Below, piece after piece: positions 1 to 5,280 of a DNA stretch of 5,280 nucleotides. Within the stretch, counting starts at the first letter, position 1, and each line of letters opens with the position of its first letter. A model generated the notes under the pieces. The model searched no databases and was not told the DNA's origin. It saw only the letters and a list, made by a program, of their open reading frames with translations. The position numbers and the translations under genes are program-made. The stretch is taken from the NCBI GenBank assembly GCA_031277235.1, contig JAITMT010000077.1, positions 1 to 5,280 on the forward strand, given 5' to 3'. The DNA comes from Tannerella sp. (GTDB taxonomy: Bacteria > Bacteroidota > Bacteroidia > Bacteroidales > Tannerellaceae).

Positions 1-747
1 AAGATGGGTTCATTTTTCTGCGATTTGTTGAGTTTTGATCACGAAGTGGCGGTGCTGGAAGAAAATCCCAAGCGTATGCGTTTTATTTACAATGCTTTAC
101 GCTTTCAATCGCCGGAAGATATTCGCGATTTCAATCCTGATTTGGTAATTAATTGTGTAACACTGAATTACACCATCGAGGCGTTTAAGTCGGTGATACC
201 TTATTTGAAAAGCAACTGTATCATTTCGGATATTGCATCGGTGAAAAATAATTTGCAAGAGTTTTATAATGAGAGCGGTATGCCATACGTCTCAACGCAT
301 CCGATGTTCGGACCGACGTTTGCCAATCTGGCGAATCTCCAGGCGGAAAATACGATTATCATTTCCGAAGGCGACCATCTCGGCAGGATTTTCTTTAAAG
401 ACCTGTATAGCAAGTTGAAACTGAATATTTTTGAATATACGTTTGAGGAACACGACCGCGTGGTGGCTTATTCGCTGGGGATTCCCTTCATCTCGACGCT
501 CGTTTTTGCCGGTACCATGATCCGTCAGGATTCGCCGGGAACAACCTTCAAAAGGCATATCAAAATAGCCCGTGGACTGCTCTCGGAAGACGATTACCTG
601 CTGACCGAAATTCTTTTCAATCCCCGCATGTCGCGGCAGATTGACCGCGTTCAGGAAAAACTGACGCTGCTGAAAAGTATTATCGAACAAAAAGATACGG
701 CTGCGATGAAGGAATATCTTGAAGAAATTCGGGGGAAGATTGTTTGA
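1..747 (+). CDS. tyrA: Prephenate dehydrogenase, 5' end outside window
   Basis: Converts prephenate to 4-hydroxyphenylpyruvate with NAD(P)+, a cytoplasmic step of tyrosine synthesis. The frame is open to base 1 (AAG, Lys). The ATG at 4 is internal: it is the Met of the Rossmann turn GxGKMG, so only about 8-10 N-terminal residues seem to be missing compared with Bacteroidetes homologues. Counting from that Met, the visible parts are the second Rossmann strand (AVLEENP, 16-22), DIASVK at 76-81, the family motif HPMFGP at 99-104 with the active-site-region His99, ISEGD at 120-124, and the helical dimerisation domain starting around EEHD (148-151). The protein ends with a charged helix at 247, the usual length for the short TyrA form without a fused chorismate mutase or ACT domain. 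In Bacteroidetes tyrA is usually the last gene of an aromatic operon (known context; not visible here). No clear terminator follows; a new promoter overlaps the stop. Very sure of the family. Confidence 0.95.
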   Translation, partial: KMGSFFCDLLSFDHEVAVLEENPKRMRFIYNALRFQSPEDIRDFNPDLVINCVTLNYTIEAFKSVIPYLKSNCIISDIASVKNNLQEFYNESGMPYVSTHPMFGPTFANLANLQAENTIIISEGDHLGRIFFKDLYSKLKLNIFEYTFEEHDRVVAYSLGIPFISTLVFAGTMIRQDSPGTTFKRHIKIARGLLSEDDYLLTEILFNPRMSRQIDRVQEKLTLLKSIIEQKDTAAMKEYLEEIRGKIV

Positions 748-773
748 AAATTTCCAAAAATAAATTACCTTTG
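743..773 (+). promoter_or_regulatory. Bacteroidota-type promoter overlapping the tyrA stop
   Basis: TTTG at 743-746, exactly 19 bases, then TACCTTTG at 766-773: a full match to the Bacteroidota sigma-ABfr pattern TTTG-N19-TAnnTTTG. The -33 box overlaps the tyrA stop codon (745-747). Transcription would start near 779-781, leaving about 165 untranslated bases before the lipoprotein gene at 944. It is either a distal promoter for that gene or the promoter of a small RNA. The match is seen in the sequence; activity is inferred. Confidence 0.6.
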
Positions 774-943
774 TCACGAGTTATTTGAAACAGTAAAAAA
801 AACGCAGCAAACCAAAGCAATTCTCCCGTTTCCATACCGTTACCCGTCGGCACTTCTTTTGAAAATAAAAAATTGTTTGTTAGTTGGTTGAAAAGAAATT
901 TTGCTTATCTTTGCCAATTATTAAATCCAAAAATGCAAGAGAC
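774..943 (+). other. Non-coding leader between tyrA and the YD-repeat lipoprotein
   Basis: No credible gene is seen. There is no ATG on the + strand until 933, and I found no strong hairpin or recognised riboswitch. The ATG at 933 opens a four-codon frame (M-Q-E-T) whose TGA (945-947) overlaps the lipoprotein ATG (944-946) in an ATGA arrangement; this may be chance or a tiny leader frame. The stretch holds a second, proximal promoter (884-913). No Shine-Dalgarno sequence stands out before 944, which is normal in this phylum. Confidence 0.5.
884..913 (+). promoter_or_regulatory. Proximal promoter of the YD-repeat lipoprotein gene
   Basis: TTG at 884-886, 19 bases, then TATCTTTG at 906-913, matching the Bacteroidota TTG/TAnnTTTG pattern. 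The start would be near 919-921, giving a leader of about 24 bases to the ATG at 944. This argues against reading the gene from the in-frame TTG at 884, which would put the start codon inside the -33 box. Confidence 0.65.
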
Positions 944-1750
944 ATGAAGACAAAAAGTTTTATTTCAAGCGCTATTTGCCTGATTTTATTGACGGTGGCA
1001 AGTTGCAAAGATGCGTCGGAGGAGATGAATTTCGACCCTTCGTGGGATGAATCCACGTATCTGACGCAGGATGTTTTGTATCCGAAAAATGCACGACTTA
1101 AACGGGTCATTCTTTCGCCCAACTCGTGGGGGAATGTTTACGAATACGACGCCGAAGGGAGAATTTACAAAATTCTGTATGGTCCGCAGGAAGAATATTC
1201 GAATTATGATTTGTATGCTTATGATAGCAAAGGATTATTAGCCAATATATCAAAATATTACAATGATATTTTGGAAACGGAAACCGTTTTTTCCTATGAC
1301 AGTCAAGGTAATAAAATTAAAGAGGAGACGAAAAACGTGGAAAACGGTACGGAAATGCAGGGCAATCCAAGAACCGTAACTTACAGTTACGACAACGGAA
1401 AACTGGTGCTGTCGGAAGAATATTTCCAATACGGCAACGGCGAAATCAGCCATTATTTCATCAAATACGAATACAACGACCGGGACGAATTAATCATGGA
1501 AAAACTGTACGTGGATGACGAAAATGATTACAGCGCCACAGAACATTTTTACCATGACGGACTGTTGTTTTATTCCATTACCTATTACAAAAATAAGGAA
1601 AGCGGTTTTATGACAGATTCCCGAAAAATCTACGATTTGAACGGAAATCTCGTAAAAAAAGTAGATAACATGCCCGGATTAAGCAGCGCTATATGGTCTG
1701 ACGGCAAACAGCCGGCATTTTATATCACCACCGAATACGAATATTTTTAG
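944..1750 (+). CDS. Lipoprotein with YD/RHS-like repeats, function unknown
   Basis: Predicted 268-residue outer-envelope lipoprotein. Residues 1-20 form a signal peptide with a hydrophobic core and the lipobox VASC, with lipidated Cys21. The next residues (K, D, A, S, E, E) are acidic and resemble the Bacteroidota lipoprotein export signal, so surface display is possible. The mature protein is largely a run of degenerate YD-type beta-hairpin repeats: YEYDAEG (66), YAYDSKG (91), FSYDSQG (116), YSYDNG (147), YEYND (175), HFYHDG (201), IYDLNG (229) and a final EYEYF. Such repeats build beta-sheet shells in RHS and teneurin proteins, but those are far larger and carry toxin cores. No enzyme motif is seen here, so a binding or structural role is the most that can be inferred. 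The start at 944 is chosen because the upstream in-frame TTG (884) lies in the promoter and would spoil the signal peptide. Its stop overlaps the convergent hppA stop by 4 bp. Confidence 0.85.
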   Translation: MKTKSFISSAICLILLTVASCKDASEEMNFDPSWDESTYLTQDVLYPKNARLKRVILSPNSWGNVYEYDAEGRIYKILYGPQEEYSNYDLYAYDSKGLLANISKYYNDILETETVFSYDSQGNKIKEETKNVENGTEMQGNPRTVTYSYDNGKLVLSEEYFQYGNGEISHYFIKYEYNDRDELIMEKLYVDDENDYSATEHFYHDGLLFYSITYYKNKESGFMTDSRKIYDLNGNLVKKVDNMPGLSSAIWSDGKQPAFYITTEYEYF

Positions 1751-3951
1751 CCCAGCAAACTGAACGCCACTGTCAGTCCCGCCATCACGATGGAAACCAT
1801 GCTCATCAGTTTGATTAGGATGTTGAGCGAGGGACCCGACGTGTCTTTAAACGGGTCTCCGACGGTATCGCCTACCACTGTAGCCTTGTGATTGTCAGAA
1901 CCTTTCCCGCCGAAATTACCTTCCTCGATGTGTTTTTTGGCGTTATCCCACGCGCCGCCTGCATTTGCCATGAAAACGGCAAGCACGAATCCCGTCGCGA
2001 GACCGCCCATCAGCAAGCCCAGAACGCCGCCCACGCCAAACAGAATACCCGTCAATACCGGCGCAATAATCGCAAGCAACGATGGCAGCAACATTTCGCG
2101 CTGCGCGCCCTTGGTCGAGATAGCGACGCAACGCGCATAATCAGGCTCAGCCGTTCCTTCCATAATACCCACAATTTCACGGAATTGCCGACGAACTTCT
2201 TCCACCATGCTTTGTGCCGCGCGTCCCACGGCGTTTATGGTCAGACCGCAAAACAGAAACGCCATCATCGAGCCGATGAAAAATCCCACCAGCACAATCG
2301 GATTCATCAGCGACACATTGTAATAACTCATAAAATCCTGAAACGAAGCCTCCGCCACCTGAATCATATCGCCGTTCGGCATTTCGAGCACGGTATCGCC
2401 GATTCGCAACAGGGCAATTTTAATTTCTTCCACGTAGGAAGCCAGCAACGCCAAAGCCGTCAGCGCAGCCGAGCCGATAGCAAATCCCTTGCCCGTAGCG
2501 GCGGTCGTATTTCCCAGAGCGTCAAGCGCATCCGTGCGCTGGCGCACTTCCTTTCCGAGACCGCTCATTTCGGCATTCCCGCCCGCATTGTCGGCAATCG
2601 GACCGTAAGCATCTGTGGCTAAGGTGATTCCAAGCGTCGAAAGCATACCGACAGCGGCAATCGCAATACCGTAAAGCCCCATGCGAAGATTTTGGGCTTC
2701 GAGCATGTTGGCAACATCGAAATGGATCGCCGCCAGAAACGATAAAACAATTGCTACACTGATGGTTAGAACGGGAATGGCTGTCGAAACGAATCCCAAT
2801 CCGAGACCTGAAATAATCACCGTCGCGGGACCCGTCTGGGAACTTTCGGCGACTCTGCGGGTCGGCTTGTAACTGTGGGAAGTATAGTATTCCGTTGCCT
2901 GTCCGATGATTACGCCCGCCACAAGACCGACCACCACCGAAATGGCAATCCCTGCCCAGTTTTCAATTTTCAACAGATAAAGTATTGCAAATGAAGCGAC
3001 TGCAATTAAAACCGAACTCACATTCACGCCTTTTCCCAGCGCCGCCAACAGATTTTTCATGGTTGCGCCCTCCTTCGTGCGAACCAGAAAAATTCCCAAT
3101 ACCGAGAGCAATACGCCTACCGCCGCAATCAGCATCGGCGCAAAAATCGCCCTCAATTGCATTTCCGGCGCAAAAGCGAAAGCCGAAGCGCCCAGCGCCG
3201 CAGTTGCCAAAATGGCTCCGCAATACGATTCATACAGGTCGGCGCCCATTCCGGCGACGTCTCCTACGTTATCTCCCACATTATCAGCGATTGTAGCAGG
3301 ATTTCGCGGATCGTCTTCGGGGATTCCCGCCTCCACTTTTCCGACGAGATCGGCGCCCACGTCCGCCGCTTTGGTATAAATTCCGCCGCCCACGCGCGCG
3401 AACAGCGCCTGCGTCGAAGCGCCCATTCCGAAAGTGAGCATCGTCGTCGTAACAATCATTAATTTATGTCCGCCGTCATCGCCGATAAAATGATTCAAAA
3501 CGATGAACCACAGTGAAATATCGAGTAATCCGAGACCGACGACGGTCAGTCCCATCACCGCACCCGAACGGAAAGCGACTTTCAAGCCGTCGTTCAACGA
3601 ATTTTGAGCGGCGTGGGCAGTCCGCGCCGAAGCGTAGGTCGCCGTTTTCATTCCGAAAAATCCGGCAAGCCCCGAAAAGAAACCGCCCGTCAGGAACGCA
3701 AAAGGCACCCACCCGTTTTGCAGGTTGAAATACGCCATCACGGCAAATAAAATCACTAAAATGATAAAGACTTGAATTACAATCTTGTATTGTTGTTTCA
3801 GATACGCCATTGCCCCTTTACGTACGTGCAAGGCTATTTTTTTCATGGTGTCGGTGCCTTCGCTTTGCTTGAGCATCTGTTTGTAGAAATAAAAGGCAAA
3901 TCCGAGCGCCACCAGCGACGCTATTAGTACTAAGTAAATTACATGTTCCAT
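1747..3951 (-). CDS. hppA: Membrane ion-pumping pyrophosphatase (K+-activated, probably Na+,H+-type)
   Basis: Hydrolyses pyrophosphate and uses the energy to pump cations across the inner membrane. The start at 3951 gives 734 residues, the usual length for Bacteroides HppA; a longer frame from 4008 would begin upstream of the transcription start. About 16 membrane helices are expected. Substrate-site motifs are intact: GGGIYTKAADVGADLVGKVE (188-207, DX7KXE), DDPRNPAT (213-220), DNVGDNVGD (223-231), DAYGPIADNAGGN (447-459) and, near the C-terminus, VVGDTVGDPFKDTSGPS (692-708). GNTTAATGKG (480-489) has Ala484 and Gly487 where K+-independent enzymes have Lys and Thr, so K+ activation is expected. 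Glu241 lies three residues after Asp238 in helix 6, the Na+-PPase gate position, not seven as in plant H+-PPases. Thr88, Phe92, Asp144 and Met176 match, in residue type and near-identical spacing, the residues I recall as diagnostic of dual Na+,H+-PPases. No Shine-Dalgarno is visible. Family certain; ion specificity inferred. Confidence 0.96.
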   Translation of the reverse strand: MEHVIYLVLIASLVALGFAFYFYKQMLKQSEGTDTMKKIALHVRKGAMAYLKQQYKIVIQVFIILVILFAVMAYFNLQNGWVPFAFLTGGFFSGLAGFFGMKTATYASARTAHAAQNSLNDGLKVAFRSGAVMGLTVVGLGLLDISLWFIVLNHFIGDDGGHKLMIVTTTMLTFGMGASTQALFARVGGGIYTKAADVGADLVGKVEAGIPEDDPRNPATIADNVGDNVGDVAGMGADLYESYCGAILATAALGASAFAFAPEMQLRAIFAPMLIAAVGVLLSVLGIFLVRTKEGATMKNLLAALGKGVNVSSVLIAVASFAILYLLKIENWAGIAISVVVGLVAGVIIGQATEYYTSHSYKPTRRVAESSQTGPATVIISGLGLGFVSTAIPVLTISVAIVLSFLAAIHFDVANMLEAQNLRMGLYGIAIAAVGMLSTLGITLATDAYGPIADNAGGNAEMSGLGKEVRQRTDALDALGNTTAATGKGFAIGSAALTALALLASYVEEIKIALLRIGDTVLEMPNGDMIQVAEASFQDFMSYYNVSLMNPIVLVGFFIGSMMAFLFCGLTINAVGRAAQSMVEEVRRQFREIVGIMEGTAEPDYARCVAISTKGAQREMLLPSLLAIIAPVLTGILFGVGGVLGLLMGGLATGFVLAVFMANAGGAWDNAKKHIEEGNFGGKGSDNHKATVVGDTVGDPFKDTSGPSLNILIKLMSMVSIVMAGLTVAFSLLG

Positions 3952-3978
3952 AGATTTAATGATTTTATAAATTGGCGG

Positions 3979-4009
3979 CAAATATACTGCTTTCTTTGAT
4001 AAAAACAAA
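3979..4009 (-). promoter_or_regulatory. Promoter of hppA
   Basis: On the minus strand, TTTG (4009-4006), 19 bases, then TATATTTG (3986-3979): a full match to the Bacteroidota consensus. Transcription would start near 3972, about 20 bases before the ATG at 3951. This supports the 734-residue start and shows hppA is transcribed on its own rather than from the lipoprotein/serpin unit upstream. Confidence 0.75.
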
Positions 4010-4287
4010 GAGACTGTCCCGAAAAGTGTTTTTGAACACTGACAACACGCATTTTACACAATTCCTATTTGACTTGAAATCAATTTATTGCAAATTTTAT
4101 ACCCATACATTTATGGCGTAGATTTGTGTCGTTTGCGTCATTCGTGTTCTTTCAGAACAGCCTCTTCACCTACAATACTACCCGTTAAACATTTGTTATT
4201 CAATCATTTTAGCGTGCCAATATCAAGTTCAGTTTTCAAAACGATATATATAATAAATGTATGCTCAACTTATACCTAAATATCGCT
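4010..4287. other. AT-rich intergenic region upstream of hppA, no gene seen
   Basis: No convincing coding frame. The one short frame here (4088-4279, +) has no start signal and an unremarkable composition. Minor items: GAGACTGTCCCGAAAAGTG at 4010-4028 resembles ends of some Bacteroidetes insertion sequences (from memory) and abuts the hppA -33 box. A 6-bp hairpin AGTGTT/AACACT (4025-4040, loop TTTG) is followed on the minus strand by only three T, so it is a weak terminator candidate. TAGATTTG at 4119-4126 (+) looks like a -7 box, but its -33 partner is only TTTA. Confidence 0.4.
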
Positions 4288-4411
4288 GGCATCCCGTTAG
4301 GGATGCGTCGCTCGGTAGAAAAGATATTCCGTTGTTGGATGCATTCCGTAGGGAATGCATCCTGTGGGCGAATGCCCCGGCTACCGAGCGATGCAATCCT
4401 GACGGATTGCA
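4288..4411. repeat. Composite three-hairpin palindromic element (REP/BIME- or MITE-like)
   Basis: Three 18-nt hairpins follow one formula, GCANNCC-GTNR-GGNNTGC. Hairpin A is at 4289-4306 (loop GTTA). Hairpin B is at 4341-4358 (loop GTAG), lengthened by GGAT/ATCC to an 11-bp stem spanning 4337-4362. Hairpin C is at 4393-4410 (loop GTCA, read on the minus strand), extended one pair by T4392/A4411. A and C sit in opposite orientation, each next to one half of a perfect inverted repeat, CGCTCGGTAG (4309-4318) and CTACCGAGCG (4381-4390). The whole is therefore an imperfect palindrome with arms 4288-4318 and 4381-4411 (24 of 31 bases match) around hairpin B. The variable stem bases change in compensated pairs. 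A short GGGC/GCCC hairpin lies at 4366-4377. There is no transposase and no obvious target duplication. Short peptides read across it are artefacts. It lies between two minus-strand units and could stall or end transcription, but no T-run follows the hairpins. Its dispersed nature is inferred from similar repeats in Bacteroidetes genomes. Confidence 0.8.
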
Positions 4412-4505
4412 CAATTTGTGTATTTTGTTGAGTTCATCTTTTAATTGCATGTATTTTCCTGATTTTTAATTATTTTATTGTCTGAATTTTGGAATAACCG
4501 TATTT
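4412..4505. other. AT-rich spacer between hairpin element and lipoprotein stop
   Basis: About 94 bases of very AT-rich sequence downstream of the minus-strand lipoprotein gene. It is the expected place for its terminator, but no strong GC hairpin with a T-run is visible. The nearest stable structure downstream is hairpin C of the composite element. Confidence 0.4.
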
Positions 4506-5129
4506 TCAAAATCTAATTCCATTGTCGTAGTAAATTATTTCCGAACTTTCGTCATTTATATACGCAAATGGATATTCGCTGTTTCTCGGCTTGATTTTCC
4601 ATGCTTTGACATATTTTTCATCTGCATAACTGATGCCCGCATTTAAGTCGTAATATCCAAATTCGACGTCAAAACAACTGCTTATCAATTCGTTATTTCC
4701 CTGATTAAAACCATCTTGCTCAATATTACCCATGAATTTTTCCACTACTTCATCGCGGCTCATGGATGGATTTTTATCCAAACTTATGGCATTGACCAAT
4801 TCGCCCGATAAAGTATAGTATTTGCCGTTATTATCAAAGTGAAATATGGCGTCACTTGTAAATACAATGAGATTATTTGCAAACTGATAGCATCTTACAT
4901 GGCGATGTCCCAATTCGTCTTTCTGAAATCGAGTAAACTGGTATTTCTTAAAATCCAATTGATTGCGACTGAATAAATTTTTGATTTCATCCATTTCAGA
5001 TTTCGACAGCACGGTTGTCCCCGGTGAATTTTGAATGGTTTTAATACAATATAAACCTTCTCCGTTGCTATTGCAAGCTGCCAACAGTATCGCCGCAATT
5101 CCCAAAATCAAAAGAAATTTCATTTTCAT
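4506..5129 (-). CDS. Lipoprotein resembling a stand-alone FTP-PepSY protease propeptide
   Basis: Predicted 207-residue lipoprotein. A hydrophobic signal (4-18) ends in the lipobox LAAC with Cys19. Residues 77-111 (HVRCYQ, then VFTSD, IFHFD, NGKYYTLSG, EL) match in order the pattern of the FTP domain, the N-terminal propeptide half of thermolysin-like (M4) peptidases. PSMSRDEVVEKF (121-132) fits the helix start that follows it. Residues 159-207 (YY..., KAWKI, AYIND, EIIYYDNG) resemble a PepSY domain, the second propeptide half. The protein stops exactly there, with no HExxH and no catalytic domain. In M4 enzymes this propeptide acts as chaperone and inhibitor, so an envelope protease inhibitor or binding protein is a reasonable inference. 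It follows a serpin gene by 33 bp on the same strand, probably in one operon; no promoter is visible in the gap. The domain assignment is by eye and moderately sure; the lipoprotein call is strong. Confidence 0.8.
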   Translation of the reverse strand: MKMKFLLILGIAAILLAACNSNGEGLYCIKTIQNSPGTTVLSKSEMDEIKNLFSRNQLDFKKYQFTRFQKDELGHRHVRCYQFANNLIVFTSDAIFHFDNNGKYYTLSGELVNAISLDKNPSMSRDEVVEKFMGNIEQDGFNQGNNELISSCFDVEFGYYDLNAGISYADEKYVKAWKIKPRNSEYPFAYINDESSEIIYYDNGIRF

Positions 5130-5132
5130 AAG

Positions 5133-5137
5133 CCTCT
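5133..5137 (-). promoter_or_regulatory. Ribosome binding site bearing on the lipoprotein start
   Basis: AGAGG on the minus strand lies 3 bases before the first ATG (5129) and 9 bases before a second in-frame ATG (5123, Met3). The spacing fits Met3 better, which would give 205 residues and an equally good signal peptide (MKFLLILG). The start is thus uncertain by two codons. Confidence 0.45.
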
Positions 5138-5162
5138 GTTTTTCAATTATTTTTACGAATCA

Positions 5163-5280
5163 CTACTCCGTCGCCGCCCCGATTTTCCCCATAAACAAAA
5201 CGACGCCGCTCGATTTTTCCTGAATCAGGAACAGAAACGGACGGTCGGCACGGAAAATTGGTGGCTGCGGAGGACCGGCA
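5163..5280 (-). CDS. Serpin family protease inhibitor, C-terminal 38 codons only
   Basis: Serpins trap serine (sometimes cysteine) proteases by a suicide mechanism: the protease cuts an exposed reactive loop and is covalently locked. The frame is open at the right edge (first full codon begins at 5279 on the minus strand) and ends at TAG 5165-5163, immediately followed by TGA, a tandem stop. The visible residues include FRADRPFLFLI, which meets every position of the PROSITE serpin signature, followed by SGVVLFMGKI, the conserved final strand (LFMGxV/I). The protein ends five residues later. A proline-rich stretch (GPPQPP) just before the signature is the P' side of the reactive loop; the scissile bond is at or just beyond the edge, so target specificity cannot be read. 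Bacterial serpins are patchily distributed, and in Bacteroidetes are often envelope lipoproteins (known; the N-terminus is not seen here). It is the likely first gene of a unit with the downstream propeptide-like lipoprotein. Confidence 0.9.
   Translation of the reverse strand, partial: AGPPQPPIFRADRPFLFLIQEKSSGVVLFMGKIGAATE

Noticed and set aside
292..777. A 161-residue minus-strand frame antisense to tyrA.
   Set aside because: It overlaps clear tyrA coding sequence in antisense, starts at no promoter and has no recognisable motif.
884..943. Extending the YD-repeat lipoprotein to an in-frame TTG at 884.
   Set aside because: The TTG is the -33 promoter box, the added 20 residues are charged and would bury the signal peptide, and the ATG at 944 starts a standard lipoprotein signal.
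944..1750. Reading the YD-repeat protein as an RHS/polymorphic toxin with an immunity gene.
   Set aside because: It is far too short, lacks the RHS core and a C-terminal toxin domain, ends in a repeat, and the next gene is the unrelated convergent hppA.
1888..2622. A long + strand frame of 244 residues, and several others between 1892 and 3728 on both strands.
   Set aside because: They lie wholly inside hppA in other frames, are rich in His/Arg/Ser from reading GC-rich membrane-protein codons antisense, and have no domain or start signal.
3952..4008. Extending the pyrophosphatase to an upstream ATG at 4008.
   Set aside because: The extension would lie mostly upstream of the predicted transcription start near 3972 and runs through both promoter boxes; the start at 3951 gives the usual family length and N-terminal helix.
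4025..4040. AGTGTT/AACACT hairpin as a terminator for transcripts approaching hppA.
   Set aside because: Only a 6-bp AT-rich stem with three T after it; too weak to call.
4088..4279. A 63-residue + strand frame in the intergenic region.
   Set aside because: No ribosome site, no recognisable domain, an irregular composition, and only a partial promoter-like box (4119-4126) lying inside it, not before it.
4257..4469. A 70-residue + strand frame and a 61-residue minus-strand frame (4265-4450) across the hairpin element.
   Set aside because: The peptides are translations of the palindromic repeat and mirror each other on the two strands; similar spurious hypotheticals arise wherever such repeats occur. 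No promoter or ribosome site supports them.
4779..4786. A TAnnTTTG-like box on the minus strand inside the lipoprotein gene.
   Set aside because: There is no TTTG at the required spacing and it sits mid-gene; chance match.

Overview
The window looks like a piece of a Bacteroidales-type (Bacteroidota) chromosome. Three lines of evidence support this. TyrA and the membrane pyrophosphatase closely resemble the Bacteroides/Porphyromonas forms. Two envelope proteins carry Bacteroidota-style lipoprotein signals. Three start regions carry the Bacteroidota promoter pattern (TTTG, about 19 bases, TAnnTTTG), and most genes lack a Shine-Dalgarno sequence. The genus cannot be told from the sequence.

Layout from left to right. 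(1) Positions 1-747 (+) hold the 3' part of tyrA (prephenate dehydrogenase, tyrosine synthesis); the first few codons lie outside the window. (2) Positions 748-943 are non-coding and hold two tandem promoters, one overlapping the tyrA stop. (3) Positions 944-1750 (+) encode a small lipoprotein made of YD/RHS-like beta repeats. (4) Positions 1747-3951 (-) encode a complete ion-pumping membrane pyrophosphatase (hppA), whose stop codon overlaps that of the lipoprotein gene by 4 bp. Its motifs indicate a K+-activated enzyme of the Na+-PPase lineage and fit the dual Na+,H+-pumping subfamily known from gut Bacteroidetes. Its promoter is at 3979-4009. (5) Positions 4010-4505 have no gene but hold a striking 124-bp composite of three related hairpins (4288-4411), probably a dispersed REP/BIME- or MITE-like element. 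(6) Positions 4506-5129 (-) encode a small lipoprotein resembling a stand-alone FTP-PepSY protease propeptide. (7) Positions 5163-5280 (-) hold the last 38 codons of a serpin, with a perfect serpin signature; the rest lies outside the window.

The tyrA and hppA genes are housekeeping genes for amino-acid synthesis and for energising the membrane with pyrophosphate. The right edge is the most suggestive part. A serpin (serine/cysteine protease inhibitor) is followed after 33 bp on the same strand by a lipoprotein resembling the inhibitory propeptide of M4 metalloproteases without a catalytic domain. Together they may form an envelope protease-defence pair; this is inference. The hairpin element lies between this probable operon and hppA.
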